Below, one piece after another: positions 29,930-38,340 of a stretch of 64,000 nt of DNA. A program made the translations under genes and the position numbers. Positions within the stretch are counted from its first letter, which is position 1; each line of letters opens with the position of its first letter. The notes under the pieces were generated by a model that saw nothing but the letters and a program-made list of their open reading frames with translations, was not told the origin of the DNA and ran no database searches. Origin of the DNA: an uncultured Porphyromonadaceae bacterium (GTDB lineage: Bacteria; Bacteroidota; Bacteroidia; Bacteroidales; Muribaculaceae); NCBI GenBank assembly GCA_947575235.1, contig CANPMT010000007.1, positions 1 to 64,000 of the forward strand, in the 5' to 3' direction.

Positions 29930-29991
29930 CCCGAATCAGGCAGTAAGCCAACTGACTTAGTGCCACCACACAAGCACATACTACAAACGCG

Positions 29992-30022
29992 AAGCTCCGG
30001 GCCAACCAGCCCGGAGCTTTTT
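29992..30022 (+). terminator. Intrinsic terminator
   Basis: AAGCTCCGGGC-caacca-GCCCGGAGCTT then T run. Confidence 0.85.
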
Positions 30023-30057
30023 CGTAAGAATATTTATTTGAAAAATTGATAAAAAAT

Positions 30058-30088
30058 TTTGTGGGGATAAAAAATTGAGTTAAATTTG
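30058..30088 (+). promoter_or_regulatory. Promoter of the cobalamin operon
   Basis: TTTG (30058-30061), 19 bp, TAAATTTG (30081-30088). Confidence 0.7.
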
Positions 30089-30119
30089 CGGCAGAATAAC
30101 ATTTTGAAACCAATACAGT

Positions 30120-30306
30120 TCTGGTGTCATGCTTTTACCGGGTATCCCGGTAGAAGATGGCTTAAAAGGGAATCGGGTGAGAATCCCGGACAGTCCCGCT
30201 GCTGTGAGTTCCGAAAAAAGCAGTCACAAATCGTGTCACTGGCAAATCTGCGAAAGATGCCGGGAAGGCCGTGGCTGTGGAACGAGTCAGAAGACCTGCC
30301 AGAATT
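30120..30306 (+). promoter_or_regulatory. Cobalamin (adenosylcobalamin-class) riboswitch aptamer
   Basis: conserved B12-box elements: ttAAAAGGGAAtcgGGTGAgAATCCCGGACAGTCCCGCTGCTGTGA ... GAGTCAGAAGACCTGCC; boundaries approximate. Confidence 0.95.
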
Positions 30307-30380
30307 GCTTTTCAGCAAAAGCTCTCGAGGGTTAGAGCGTGCTGACGATTCTGTGCTTGCCAACAAGACCAGCTCGTTAT

Positions 30381-30459
30381 CATGCGTTAACCTCCGATAG
30401 ACGTCTTCAAAAAGAAGACGTGTTGTAATAAATATCAACTAATTAACCAACAACGCATG
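30381..30459 (+). promoter_or_regulatory. Putative translational expression platform of the riboswitch
   Basis: CATGCGTT (30381-30388) is an exact complement of AACGCATG (30452-30459, includes the ATG); an internal hairpin ACGTCTTC-aaaaa-GAAGACGT lies at 30401-30421. Confidence 0.5.
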
Positions 30460-32016
30460 AAAAGAATTTTATCTTTCGCAGCGGCATTACTCGCTTTCAC
30501 AGCGGTAAATGCAGAGGATTACGAGTTGAGAGTTCTCACTTTTGAGGACTCCGACTACGCAACCAACAATGGTGTATCCGGCTACTGGTCCGGATTGATC
30601 GACGAGCCTCAGTATGGAGGTGAACTTCTCTATGGAGAGGGCGGTGGTGACATGGGTTCAACCGGTCAGGTGCTTGGCTACCGCTGGTTTGACAACAACA
30701 ACACCTTCCTGCAGTCAGCATTCCCGGAAAATTTCGGTGGTCAGCAGATGTATTGGGGTGGCGGGCATGCTATCTCAAACTATTGGGACAGTGAGATTGC
30801 CAATGGTGACTACGAGCATCAGCTTTCAGTATATGCGCGTGGAGAGAGTGGTGACGGTAGAGGTGGTCATGGTCATAATGGCTCAGATAATTTCTGTGTG
30901 CATTATGGGTATAAGGATGATTACTCGGAGTCAATCGGTATGGAGAATCTTCCCTACTTCGAATTCGCAGATGGAGCATACCGAACCATCGACCACATGT
31001 ATGTGAATCTCAATACCTATCTGGCCAACTGCATTGCCAACGGCAATGACCTCACCTCAAGTCTCGGAGAGGGTGAGTATGTGAGAGTGGTAGCAACCGG
31101 TTACAGATCGCGAGGTACAAAAACGGCATTATTTGACCTTGCTTCTGAAGATGGTACTGTTATTGGGGATTGGACAAAATGGGATTTGTCTGGGTTAGGT
31201 GATGTAACGAAGGTAGATTTCAATATTGTCGGAAGCAGTGATAACGGTTATGGATTCTCTCAGCCGGCATATTTCTGCTATGATGATGTGGCTGTGCGTT
31301 TCCCTGCAAGTGGGAATGGGGTTGCTACCCAGCAGAAAGTGGAAGCTCTTTCTGAGGAGGAAGATGGAGAAGATGTGATTTATAAGATGGTTGTGAATCC
31401 GGATTATGATGAACCAAATGACGAATCAATAATTCGATTGAGTGGGGATGTCCCGGAAGGCGTGTTCGGATTATTTGAGACTAATAAGATTTGGGAAACG
31501 TATCTTGAACCTGATGCTTATATTACGGTGACACTTAAAGGAATGCCTGATAATGCTGTCATTACAAAAATAGAATCTAATGTAGGGGTGCCAAGTACTG
31601 GAGGAGCAGGCGTTATAACTTGCTCAAACGATGGTGTGGATTTTGCGAATCTTGCTTTTTGTGGACGTTTCATTCCGGAAGATCATGGTATTGTTGTTCA
31701 TGAAGAGGGAAATTTTGGAGATTCGTTTGCTACCCTTGAACATGAGATATTTGATCCGGAACATGCAAGGTGTAAAGGTGATTTTGTGATATATAGTGAA
31801 AATGTAAATCTGAGTCATCTTGGAAAGCAATACACAACTTACGTTCACATTACTGAGCATACGATTTATTATAAACTTGACAACTCTGTAGGAGTGAACG
31901 GTGTTGAGGCCGAGCAGTATGTTGATGACTCTTACTACACGCTTCAGGGTGTACGTGTTGATAATCCTACGAAGGGTATCTATATCCATAAGGGTAAGAA
32001 GGTAATCCTTAAATAA
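30457..32016 (+). CDS. Secreted DUF4465-like protein with C-terminal sorting-type tail, first gene of the B12 operon
   Basis: FEDSDYATNNGVSGYWSGLIDEPQYGGELLYG..WGGGHAISNYWDS..ENLPYFEFADGAYRTIDHMYVNLNTY; C-terminal YYTLQGVRVDNPTKGIYIHKGKKVILK. Confidence 0.75.
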   Translation: MKRILSFAAALLAFTAVNAEDYELRVLTFEDSDYATNNGVSGYWSGLIDEPQYGGELLYGEGGGDMGSTGQVLGYRWFDNNNTFLQSAFPENFGGQQMYWGGGHAISNYWDSEIANGDYEHQLSVYARGESGDGRGGHGHNGSDNFCVHYGYKDDYSESIGMENLPYFEFADGAYRTIDHMYVNLNTYLANCIANGNDLTSSLGEGEYVRVVATGYRSRGTKTALFDLASEDGTVIGDWTKWDLSGLGDVTKVDFNIVGSSDNGYGFSQPAYFCYDDVAVRFPASGNGVATQQKVEALSEEEDGEDVIYKMVVNPDYDEPNDESIIRLSGDVPEGVFGLFETNKIWETYLEPDAYITVTLKGMPDNAVITKIESNVGVPSTGGAGVITCSNDGVDFANLAFCGRFIPEDHGIVVHEEGNFGDSFATLEHEIFDPEHARCKGDFVIYSENVNLSHLGKQYTTYVHITEHTIYYKLDNSVGVNGVEAEQYVDDSYYTLQGVRVDNPTKGIYIHKGKKVILK

Positions 32017-32061
32017 AGCTAAGATTATCTCATTCAAAACAAACAAATAAAGCAAAAGGGG

Positions 32062-32086
32062 GTGCATCATACAAATCATGATGCAC
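32062..32086 (+). repeat. Intercistronic hairpin between the DUF4465-like gene and the btuB-like gene
   Basis: GTGCATCAT-acaaatc-ATGATGCAC. Confidence 0.7.
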
Positions 32087-32130
32087 TTCCTCTTGCTCGT
32101 ATTATAATCCTTTAGCTAAGTTCATAGCTT

Positions 32131-34176
32131 ATGCCAGTTAACCTCAGCTTCAGTCATCGCCGGATTCTTCTCTTGTTATCATGGCTGTCTTTTATTTTGC
32201 CGGCAAGTGCGGTTGTCAATAAAACTGAAATAATCAATAAAAACGATACGGTCACTGATCTTGAAGAGATAGTGGTGCTTGCCGACGCCCCTTCGCAAGA
32301 TGATATCATATCCGGTCAGACCCTCGATGGCAAGACCCTCGAATGTATGAATGCCCTCAATGTGGCGGATGCCCTGCGCTATTTCGCCGGTGTCCAGCTG
32401 AAGGACTACGGAGGAGTGGGGGGTATCAAGACCATCAACATTCGTTCGATGGGTACAAACCATGTGGGGGTGTTTTACGACGGTATACAACTATCGAATG
32501 CACAGAACGGACAGGTTGACCTTGGCCAGTACTCACTCGACAACATCAGGGAGATATCTCTTTACAATGGGCAGAAGAGCCAGATTTTCCAGTCGGCAAA
32601 AGATTTCAACTCGGCTGGTTCCATATATCTCTGGACACGTCACCCACAGTTTGAAGATGGAAAATCATTCAATCTGCGTGTGAAACTCAAGGCCGGTTCA
32701 AGCGACCTCATCAATCCCTCGGCCCTGATTGATCTCAAACTTTCGGAGAAGGTGGCGGCCACATTGAGTGCCGAGTGGCTATCGAGCAGTGGCAAGTATA
32801 AGTTCCGTTACCGTCGCAAGGCGGTTATGACCGATGAGATAATGTATGACACCACAGCCACACGCCAGAACGGAGACGTACGCGCGACGCGTCTTGAGGG
32901 TGCGCTCTACGGAAAGATTCATCGTGGATCCTGGATGATAAAGGCTTATAACTACACATCTGAGCGGGGAGTGCCGGGTGCCATCGTGAATAACGTATGG
33001 CGCAGAGGTGAACGTATCTGGGATAACAACTCATTCATACAGGGGACATTCCGCAAGGATTTCTCCGACCGTTATCATGCCCGTGCCATGATGAAATATT
33101 CCTATTATCTCACCAAATATGTCAATAAAGACACGACGGTGATGATGATTGACAATGTTTACCGACAGAAAGAGCTCTATTTCTCAACCTCACATCTATA
33201 TAACATAACTGACAACTGGGATGTATCGGGAGCCTACGATGTGCAGTGGAACACAATGGATGCCGACATGTATGGTTTCGTATATCCCACACGCTGGCAC
33301 AATTATATCTCAGTAGCTTCCTCGCTCAGTGTGGGGCGGGTGAAGATGCAGGGGAGTGTGGTGCTCAATCTGGTAAGCGACCATACACGTGATGCCGAAT
33401 CACCCGGCAACAAGACCGAGTGGACCCCGGCGTTCTTCATCGCCTATCATCCATTCCGGCAACACGACCTCAAACTCCACGGCTTCGCCAAGAGAAGTTT
33501 CCGTATGCCCACCTTCAACGACCTTTACTATGCCGAGATGGGTAACTCCCAGTTGCGTCCCGAGTTGGCTACCCAATATGATGTGGGTATCGCCTACAAC
33601 AGTGTCCCTTCCACCGGGTTCTTTACATCCTGGGGGGTGCAGGTCGACGGTTACCGCAATTTTGTCAAGGATAAGATTGTTGCATATCCCAAAGGAGCCC
33701 AGTTCCGATGGACCATGCTCAATCTTGGCAAGGTACACGTCACGGGACTCGATGTGCAGGCTTCGATGATGGTGCAGCCGGTAACGAACCTCATGCTGAC
33801 ACTGAGGTTGCAATACACCTATCAGGAGGCGTATGACGTTACCTCACCTGCCGATACATACTATCGCGACCAGATTCCATACATTCCATGGCATAGCGGC
33901 AGCGGTATTTTTCAGGCTGATTACCGCGGATGGGCATTCAACTGCAGTTTCATCTACACAGGTGAGCGATATAATCAGCAGGAGAACATTGTCTACAATC
34001 ATACCCAGCCATGGTACACCACCGATCTCTCCCTCTCAAAGACCTTCACCATAAAGAACTACACAATGAGGGGGCAGGTGGAGGTGAACAATGTATTCAG
34101 TCAGGACTATGATGTGATACTCAACTATCCGATGCCGAAGCGTAACTACCGTTTCACCTTGTCATTTACAATATAA
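32131..34176 (+). CDS. btuB: BtuB-like TonB-dependent receptor (vitamin B12)
   Basis: plug (LEEIVVLADAPSQDD..GVQLKDYGGVGGIKTINIRSMGTNHVGVFYDGIQLSNAQNGQVDLGQYSLDNI) and barrel; no SusC-type N-terminal extension; downstream of a cobalamin riboswitch. Confidence 0.85.
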   Translation: MPVNLSFSHRRILLLLSWLSFILPASAVVNKTEIINKNDTVTDLEEIVVLADAPSQDDIISGQTLDGKTLECMNALNVADALRYFAGVQLKDYGGVGGIKTINIRSMGTNHVGVFYDGIQLSNAQNGQVDLGQYSLDNIREISLYNGQKSQIFQSAKDFNSAGSIYLWTRHPQFEDGKSFNLRVKLKAGSSDLINPSALIDLKLSEKVAATLSAEWLSSSGKYKFRYRRKAVMTDEIMYDTTATRQNGDVRATRLEGALYGKIHRGSWMIKAYNYTSERGVPGAIVNNVWRRGERIWDNNSFIQGTFRKDFSDRYHARAMMKYSYYLTKYVNKDTTVMMIDNVYRQKELYFSTSHLYNITDNWDVSGAYDVQWNTMDADMYGFVYPTRWHNYISVASSLSVGRVKMQGSVVLNLVSDHTRDAESPGNKTEWTPAFFIAYHPFRQHDLKLHGFAKRSFRMPTFNDLYYAEMGNSQLRPELATQYDVGIAYNSVPSTGFFTSWGVQVDGYRNFVKDKIVAYPKGAQFRWTMLNLGKVHVTGLDVQASMMVQPVTNLMLTLRLQYTYQEAYDVTSPADTYYRDQIPYIPWHSGSGIFQADYRGWAFNCSFIYTGERYNQQENIVYNHTQPWYTTDLSLSKTFTIKNYTMRGQVEVNNVFSQDYDVILNYPMPKRNYRFTLSFTI

Positions 34177-34190
34177 CCTTTCTCCTGTAT

Positions 34191-35441
34191 ATGCTGATAA
34201 AAGAGAATATAATTAAGATCTGCGTGGCAGCGTCAGCTGCCGTAATGGCACTTTCATCATGCCATAATGAGATAGAGATTGTCTCGTTAGGGATAAATGA
34301 TTATTACTATCTCCCCCGGATGAAGAAACTCCGGATGGAGACGGCTTACGAAGGGGAGGCCTTCCGATGGTTTGCCATTGACAAAGAGGGTAACGACTCC
34401 TTGGTGTCGACGGCACGCAGCTACACCTTCCTCAAAGGTGAGGAGGGGGAATATCATCTCCGCTTCGAGATAGATATGGAGGGGCGCACCATGAAACATA
34501 GTTTCCCGATATTCGTGGTGCACGAGGAGGTGGAGTATTCCCCCTATACTGCCAACGTCTATGAATACCGTCCGGCACCGGGGCAGTTTGTCAACACCAT
34601 GCCGATGTATTCACCGGGCGACACCGAGAAGGATATGGTGCGCAAGGCAAAGGACGCACTCCTGAGCGATGAGATGATAACTCTCGGAGCTTACGGAGGG
34701 TACGTGACATTCGGGTTTGACCACACTGTGTGCAACACTCCCGGACAGATGGACTTCATGATAAAGGGTAACGCCTTCTATAGCGACCTCCCTGAATATG
34801 AGGAGCTGCAGGGGGGTAGTTCAGAACCGGGGATTGTGATGGTGAGTGTCGACAGCAACGGAAACGGTGTCCCCGATGATGAATGGTATGAACTGGCAGG
34901 TTCGGAGTATTACAAATCCACCACTCTCAAGAATTACATGATAACCTACAGCCGTCCCCAGGAGGGCAGGGAGCCTGTGCCGGATAAGAAGAACCAGATA
35001 TCCGACCTTTATTACATACCCTGGACTGACAATCATGGCGGGAGCGGCTACGTAGCCAAGAACACCTATCACACGCAGGATTATTTCCCGGCATGGCTTG
35101 ATGATGACACCATGACCTTCTCCGGCTCCCTGCTCCCTCAGAACGGGGTTGACGAGAGCCACCGTGGCACCTACTTCGTGCTTTACGCCTATCCCTGGGG
35201 ATATGTCGATAACCAGCCGAACCGCCTGATGTCGCTCAACTGCTTCAACATTGACTGGGCTGTGGATGGCGATGGAAATCCGGTGCATCTTGACGGAGTT
35301 GACTTTATACGGGTCTACACAGGGGTTAACCAATACTGCGGATGGCTTGGCGAGACCTCAACCGAGGTATTGCGTGCCACCGACCTGCACATTGACAATG
35401 ATGAGTATCTTTTTGACCAGACCGGGGGGAGTAATAATTAA
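34191..35441 (+). CDS. Surface lipoprotein of the B12 locus
   Basis: lipobox MALSSC; PAPGQFVNTMP..LGAYGGYVTFGFDH..VDSNGNGVPDDEWYELAGSEY. Confidence 0.7.
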   Translation: MLIKENIIKICVAASAAVMALSSCHNEIEIVSLGINDYYYLPRMKKLRMETAYEGEAFRWFAIDKEGNDSLVSTARSYTFLKGEEGEYHLRFEIDMEGRTMKHSFPIFVVHEEVEYSPYTANVYEYRPAPGQFVNTMPMYSPGDTEKDMVRKAKDALLSDEMITLGAYGGYVTFGFDHTVCNTPGQMDFMIKGNAFYSDLPEYEELQGGSSEPGIVMVSVDSNGNGVPDDEWYELAGSEYYKSTTLKNYMITYSRPQEGREPVPDKKNQISDLYYIPWTDNHGGSGYVAKNTYHTQDYFPAWLDDDTMTFSGSLLPQNGVDESHRGTYFVLYAYPWGYVDNQPNRLMSLNCFNIDWAVDGDGNPVHLDGVDFIRVYTGVNQYCGWLGETSTEVLRATDLHIDNDEYLFDQTGGSNN

Positions 35442-35445
35442 CTCA

Positions 35446-36609
35446 ATGCTTATGGGAAGAATTATAGTGTTTTTTATAGTCATCATGCTCCTGGCGGCTT
35501 GCCGTGAGGATGAGGTGGTGGTGCCGACAGAGTATGACATATTGCCCGGCACGTTGGCTCCTGTGGAATCTGAGATTGACGGGATGTATCTTGTGAATGA
35601 GGGTAACATGGGGAGTAACAAATGCACGCTCGATTATCTTGATTACCGGCAGGGATATTATGTGCGCAATCTATACGCCGAGCGTAACCCTACGGTGATA
35701 AAGGAGTTGGGGGACGTGGGTAATGACATACAGATTTACAACGGACGCCTGTATGTGGTGGTGAACTGCTCAAACAAGGTAGAGGTGCTTGATGCGGCTA
35801 CCGGAGTAAGGATAGGTCAGGTCAATATTCCCAACTGCCGTTATATCCGTTTCTACCGCAACAAGGCATACGTGACAAGTTATGTAGGCCCTGTCCAGCT
35901 CAACAACCCTGATGCCGTGCCGGGAGCTGTCTACCGTTTCGACACCAGGACTCTTGAAATCGAGGGGCGTGTGGCTGTGGGGTATCAACCCGACGAACTA
36001 TGTGTGTTGGGGCAATATATCTATGTGGCGAATTCCGGAGGCTATATGGCTCCGAATTATGACAACACCGTGTCGCAGATAGAGATAGAGGGATTCAAAC
36101 AGGTACACAAGATTCCTGTGGCAATCAATCTGCACCGTATCCGCTCTGACAGATATGGGAAACTGTGGGTGACGTCGCGAGGTGACTATGAGAGCATAGG
36201 GAGCAATCTCTATGTGCTGGAGAAGAAACAGGGGCGCAACGAGATGGTGGTGACCGACACTCTCAACGTGCCTTGCACCAACCTCACAATCAGTGGCGAC
36301 TCCCTGTATTACTATGCCACGGAATGGAACAACTATACCCAACGCAACACCATCACCTATGGCATAATAGATATACGCACACATCAACGGGTGTCAGACC
36401 ATTTCATTACTGACGGCACTGAGAGTGACATCACAATTCCATACGGAATCGCGATACATCCCGAGAATGGAGATATCTACGTCACAGATGCCAAGAATTA
36501 CGTGTCGAGCGGAGTGCTCAACTGCTATTCACGCGAGGGTGTGCTGAAATGGCGCGTAAGGACAGGAGACATTCCCGCACATATGTGCTTCAGATACAAG
36601 GATGAATAA
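35446..36609 (+). CDS. btuG: BtuG-like surface lipoprotein, beta-propeller (DUF5074/YncE-like)
   Basis: lipobox MLLAAC; GMYLVNEGNMGSNKCTLDYLD; YVANSGGYMAPNYDNTVSQIEI propeller repeats; adjacent to the btuB-like gene. ORF track starts at an upstream 35251. Confidence 0.8.
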   Translation: MLMGRIIVFFIVIMLLAACREDEVVVPTEYDILPGTLAPVESEIDGMYLVNEGNMGSNKCTLDYLDYRQGYYVRNLYAERNPTVIKELGDVGNDIQIYNGRLYVVVNCSNKVEVLDAATGVRIGQVNIPNCRYIRFYRNKAYVTSYVGPVQLNNPDAVPGAVYRFDTRTLEIEGRVAVGYQPDELCVLGQYIYVANSGGYMAPNYDNTVSQIEIEGFKQVHKIPVAINLHRIRSDRYGKLWVTSRGDYESIGSNLYVLEKKQGRNEMVVTDTLNVPCTNLTISGDSLYYYATEWNNYTQRNTITYGIIDIRTHQRVSDHFITDGTESDITIPYGIAIHPENGDIYVTDAKNYVSSGVLNCYSREGVLKWRVRTGDIPAHMCFRYKDE

Positions 36610-36621
36610 AAATAATAGTAT

Positions 36622-38337
36622 ATGATAAAAAAATTCTCGACATTGATTTATCTTGCAGCCGTTATGGCAGGAGGCGTGGGTGTGTCGCCGGCGTCTGCGC
36701 AGGATGGTGATTACACAAAGGGTTTCTTTGTGCTCAACGAGGACTGGTATGGCCATCAGAACTCCACAATCAACTGGATGACAGATGATGGTGAATGGTA
36801 TTACCGTGTTTTCAAATATGAGAATCCCGGTCAGGAACTGGGGTGTACGGCACAGTATGGCACTGTCTATGCCGACCGGTTGTATATAATAGCCAAACAG
36901 GATCGCGATCCCGGGGCGAGTGTCACCGGAGGCCGTGTCACAGTTTGCGACGCCGCAAGCCTTAAATGTATATCACAGATAAGCGGCATAGGGTTGGCTC
37001 CGGCATCAAATGGCAACAGCTATCATGTGGATGGACGTGCCTTTGTGGGTTGGAACAGCGACAAGGGCTACATCAGCACGAGCAACGGAGTGTGGAGCTT
37101 CGACCTCAATTCAAATACCGTGATAGACTCCATACCCGGCACCACACACAACGCCATAGGTTATGACCGCCTTTACACCCATCAGTGCGGATCGATGGTG
37201 CGTGCCGCCGGGAGGATATTTGTGGCTCACCAGCAGAAAGGATTGTTGGTGATAGACCCTGAGACAGACACACTGCTGACAACCATTGTGCCCCCCGACG
37301 AGGTGGCGTATAACAGCGATGGCTCTGAAGAGGAGGTAGGCGGCAGTCTGTTTGAGGGGAACTGGAATCATCAGACCTCTTTCGGTTCGGTAGTGCTGGC
37401 GAAGGATGGCTATCTCTACTGCTCGGTATCCGACAAGGATGGCATGGGTGGAAGGATGAACTATCTGGTACGCATAGATCCCGACACCTACGAGACAAAA
37501 TGTATAGAATTATGGAACCGGTTCGGATGCTACGGCCCGGCCAACTCCTGGTATGCCTGGACTCCGGACGGATTCTGTGCCTCGACCCGGGAGAATGTGC
37601 TCTATTGGAACGGCGGCGAGGACAGCTGGTTCAGCGCGTCTCGCATCTACCGCTATGATATAGATAAGGATGAATGCTCACTCTTCCTTGACTTCACTCC
37701 AACTACAAGACGGTTGTATGGATGCAGTTTCCGCATTGATCCGGTCACAGACCATGCCATACTGACTTTGCAGGAGAAACCCGACGTGAATAATCCGATG
37801 GATTTCTCAAATCCGGTTTTCCTCCTTCAGGAATATGACAACGAAGGAAACCTCGTTGCAGAGCACGACATGATACAGAATTACTGGTTTCCGAGTATTC
37901 CGATTTTCATTGACAGATATGAACCGGAGAATCTGATTGCTGAGGATATACGTCACGATGGAGGGGAGACTTTCTCAATCGATATGTCAACTCTTTTTCG
38001 TGATGCCGACGATATGGTAAGCGCCATGCGGTTCAGCGTGCTGACTGAGTCAAATCCGGGACTTTTCAGCTACCGTTTCAGCCACGGTCAACTTATTTTG
38101 ACTCCTGAAGAGCTGACCGGCACCACCGACCTGACCATAGAGGCCGACAGCCGTGGACGTATCGTGACAGCCAACGTGCGGATTGTGCAGACTGATGACA
38201 GCGGAGTGGATGAGGTGATGAGTGAAAGTCCTGATGAGATTTATTATGACCTTGCAGGGCGACGCCTCAGCAATCCGGAGGGTGCGCATATCGTTGTGGC
38301 ACGAGGAAAGAAAATATTAACCAAAACATCAAAATAA
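36622..38337 (+). CDS. Second BtuG-like (DUF5074-type) propeller protein with C-terminal extension and sorting-type tail
   Basis: GFFVLNEDWYGHQNSTINWM; propeller-like repeats; C-terminal EIYYDLAGRRLSNPEGAHIVVARGKKILTK. Confidence 0.7.
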   Translation: MIKKFSTLIYLAAVMAGGVGVSPASAQDGDYTKGFFVLNEDWYGHQNSTINWMTDDGEWYYRVFKYENPGQELGCTAQYGTVYADRLYIIAKQDRDPGASVTGGRVTVCDAASLKCISQISGIGLAPASNGNSYHVDGRAFVGWNSDKGYISTSNGVWSFDLNSNTVIDSIPGTTHNAIGYDRLYTHQCGSMVRAAGRIFVAHQQKGLLVIDPETDTLLTTIVPPDEVAYNSDGSEEEVGGSLFEGNWNHQTSFGSVVLAKDGYLYCSVSDKDGMGGRMNYLVRIDPDTYETKCIELWNRFGCYGPANSWYAWTPDGFCASTRENVLYWNGGEDSWFSASRIYRYDIDKDECSLFLDFTPTTRRLYGCSFRIDPVTDHAILTLQEKPDVNNPMDFSNPVFLLQEYDNEGNLVAEHDMIQNYWFPSIPIFIDRYEPENLIAEDIRHDGGETFSIDMSTLFRDADDMVSAMRFSVLTESNPGLFSYRFSHGQLILTPEELTGTTDLTIEADSRGRIVTANVRIVQTDDSGVDEVMSESPDEIYYDLAGRRLSNPEGAHIVVARGKKILTKTSK

Positions 38338-38340
38338 ATC

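Noticed and set aside
30086-30438. Short ORFs over the riboswitch (30086..30400, 30127..30438, 30129..30335)
   Set aside because: They overlap the conserved cobalamin riboswitch aptamer and leader, so are non-coding.
35251-35445. N-terminal extension of the BtuG-like ORF
   Set aside because: It overlaps the end of the 34191 gene in another frame; the lipoprotein signal begins at 35446.
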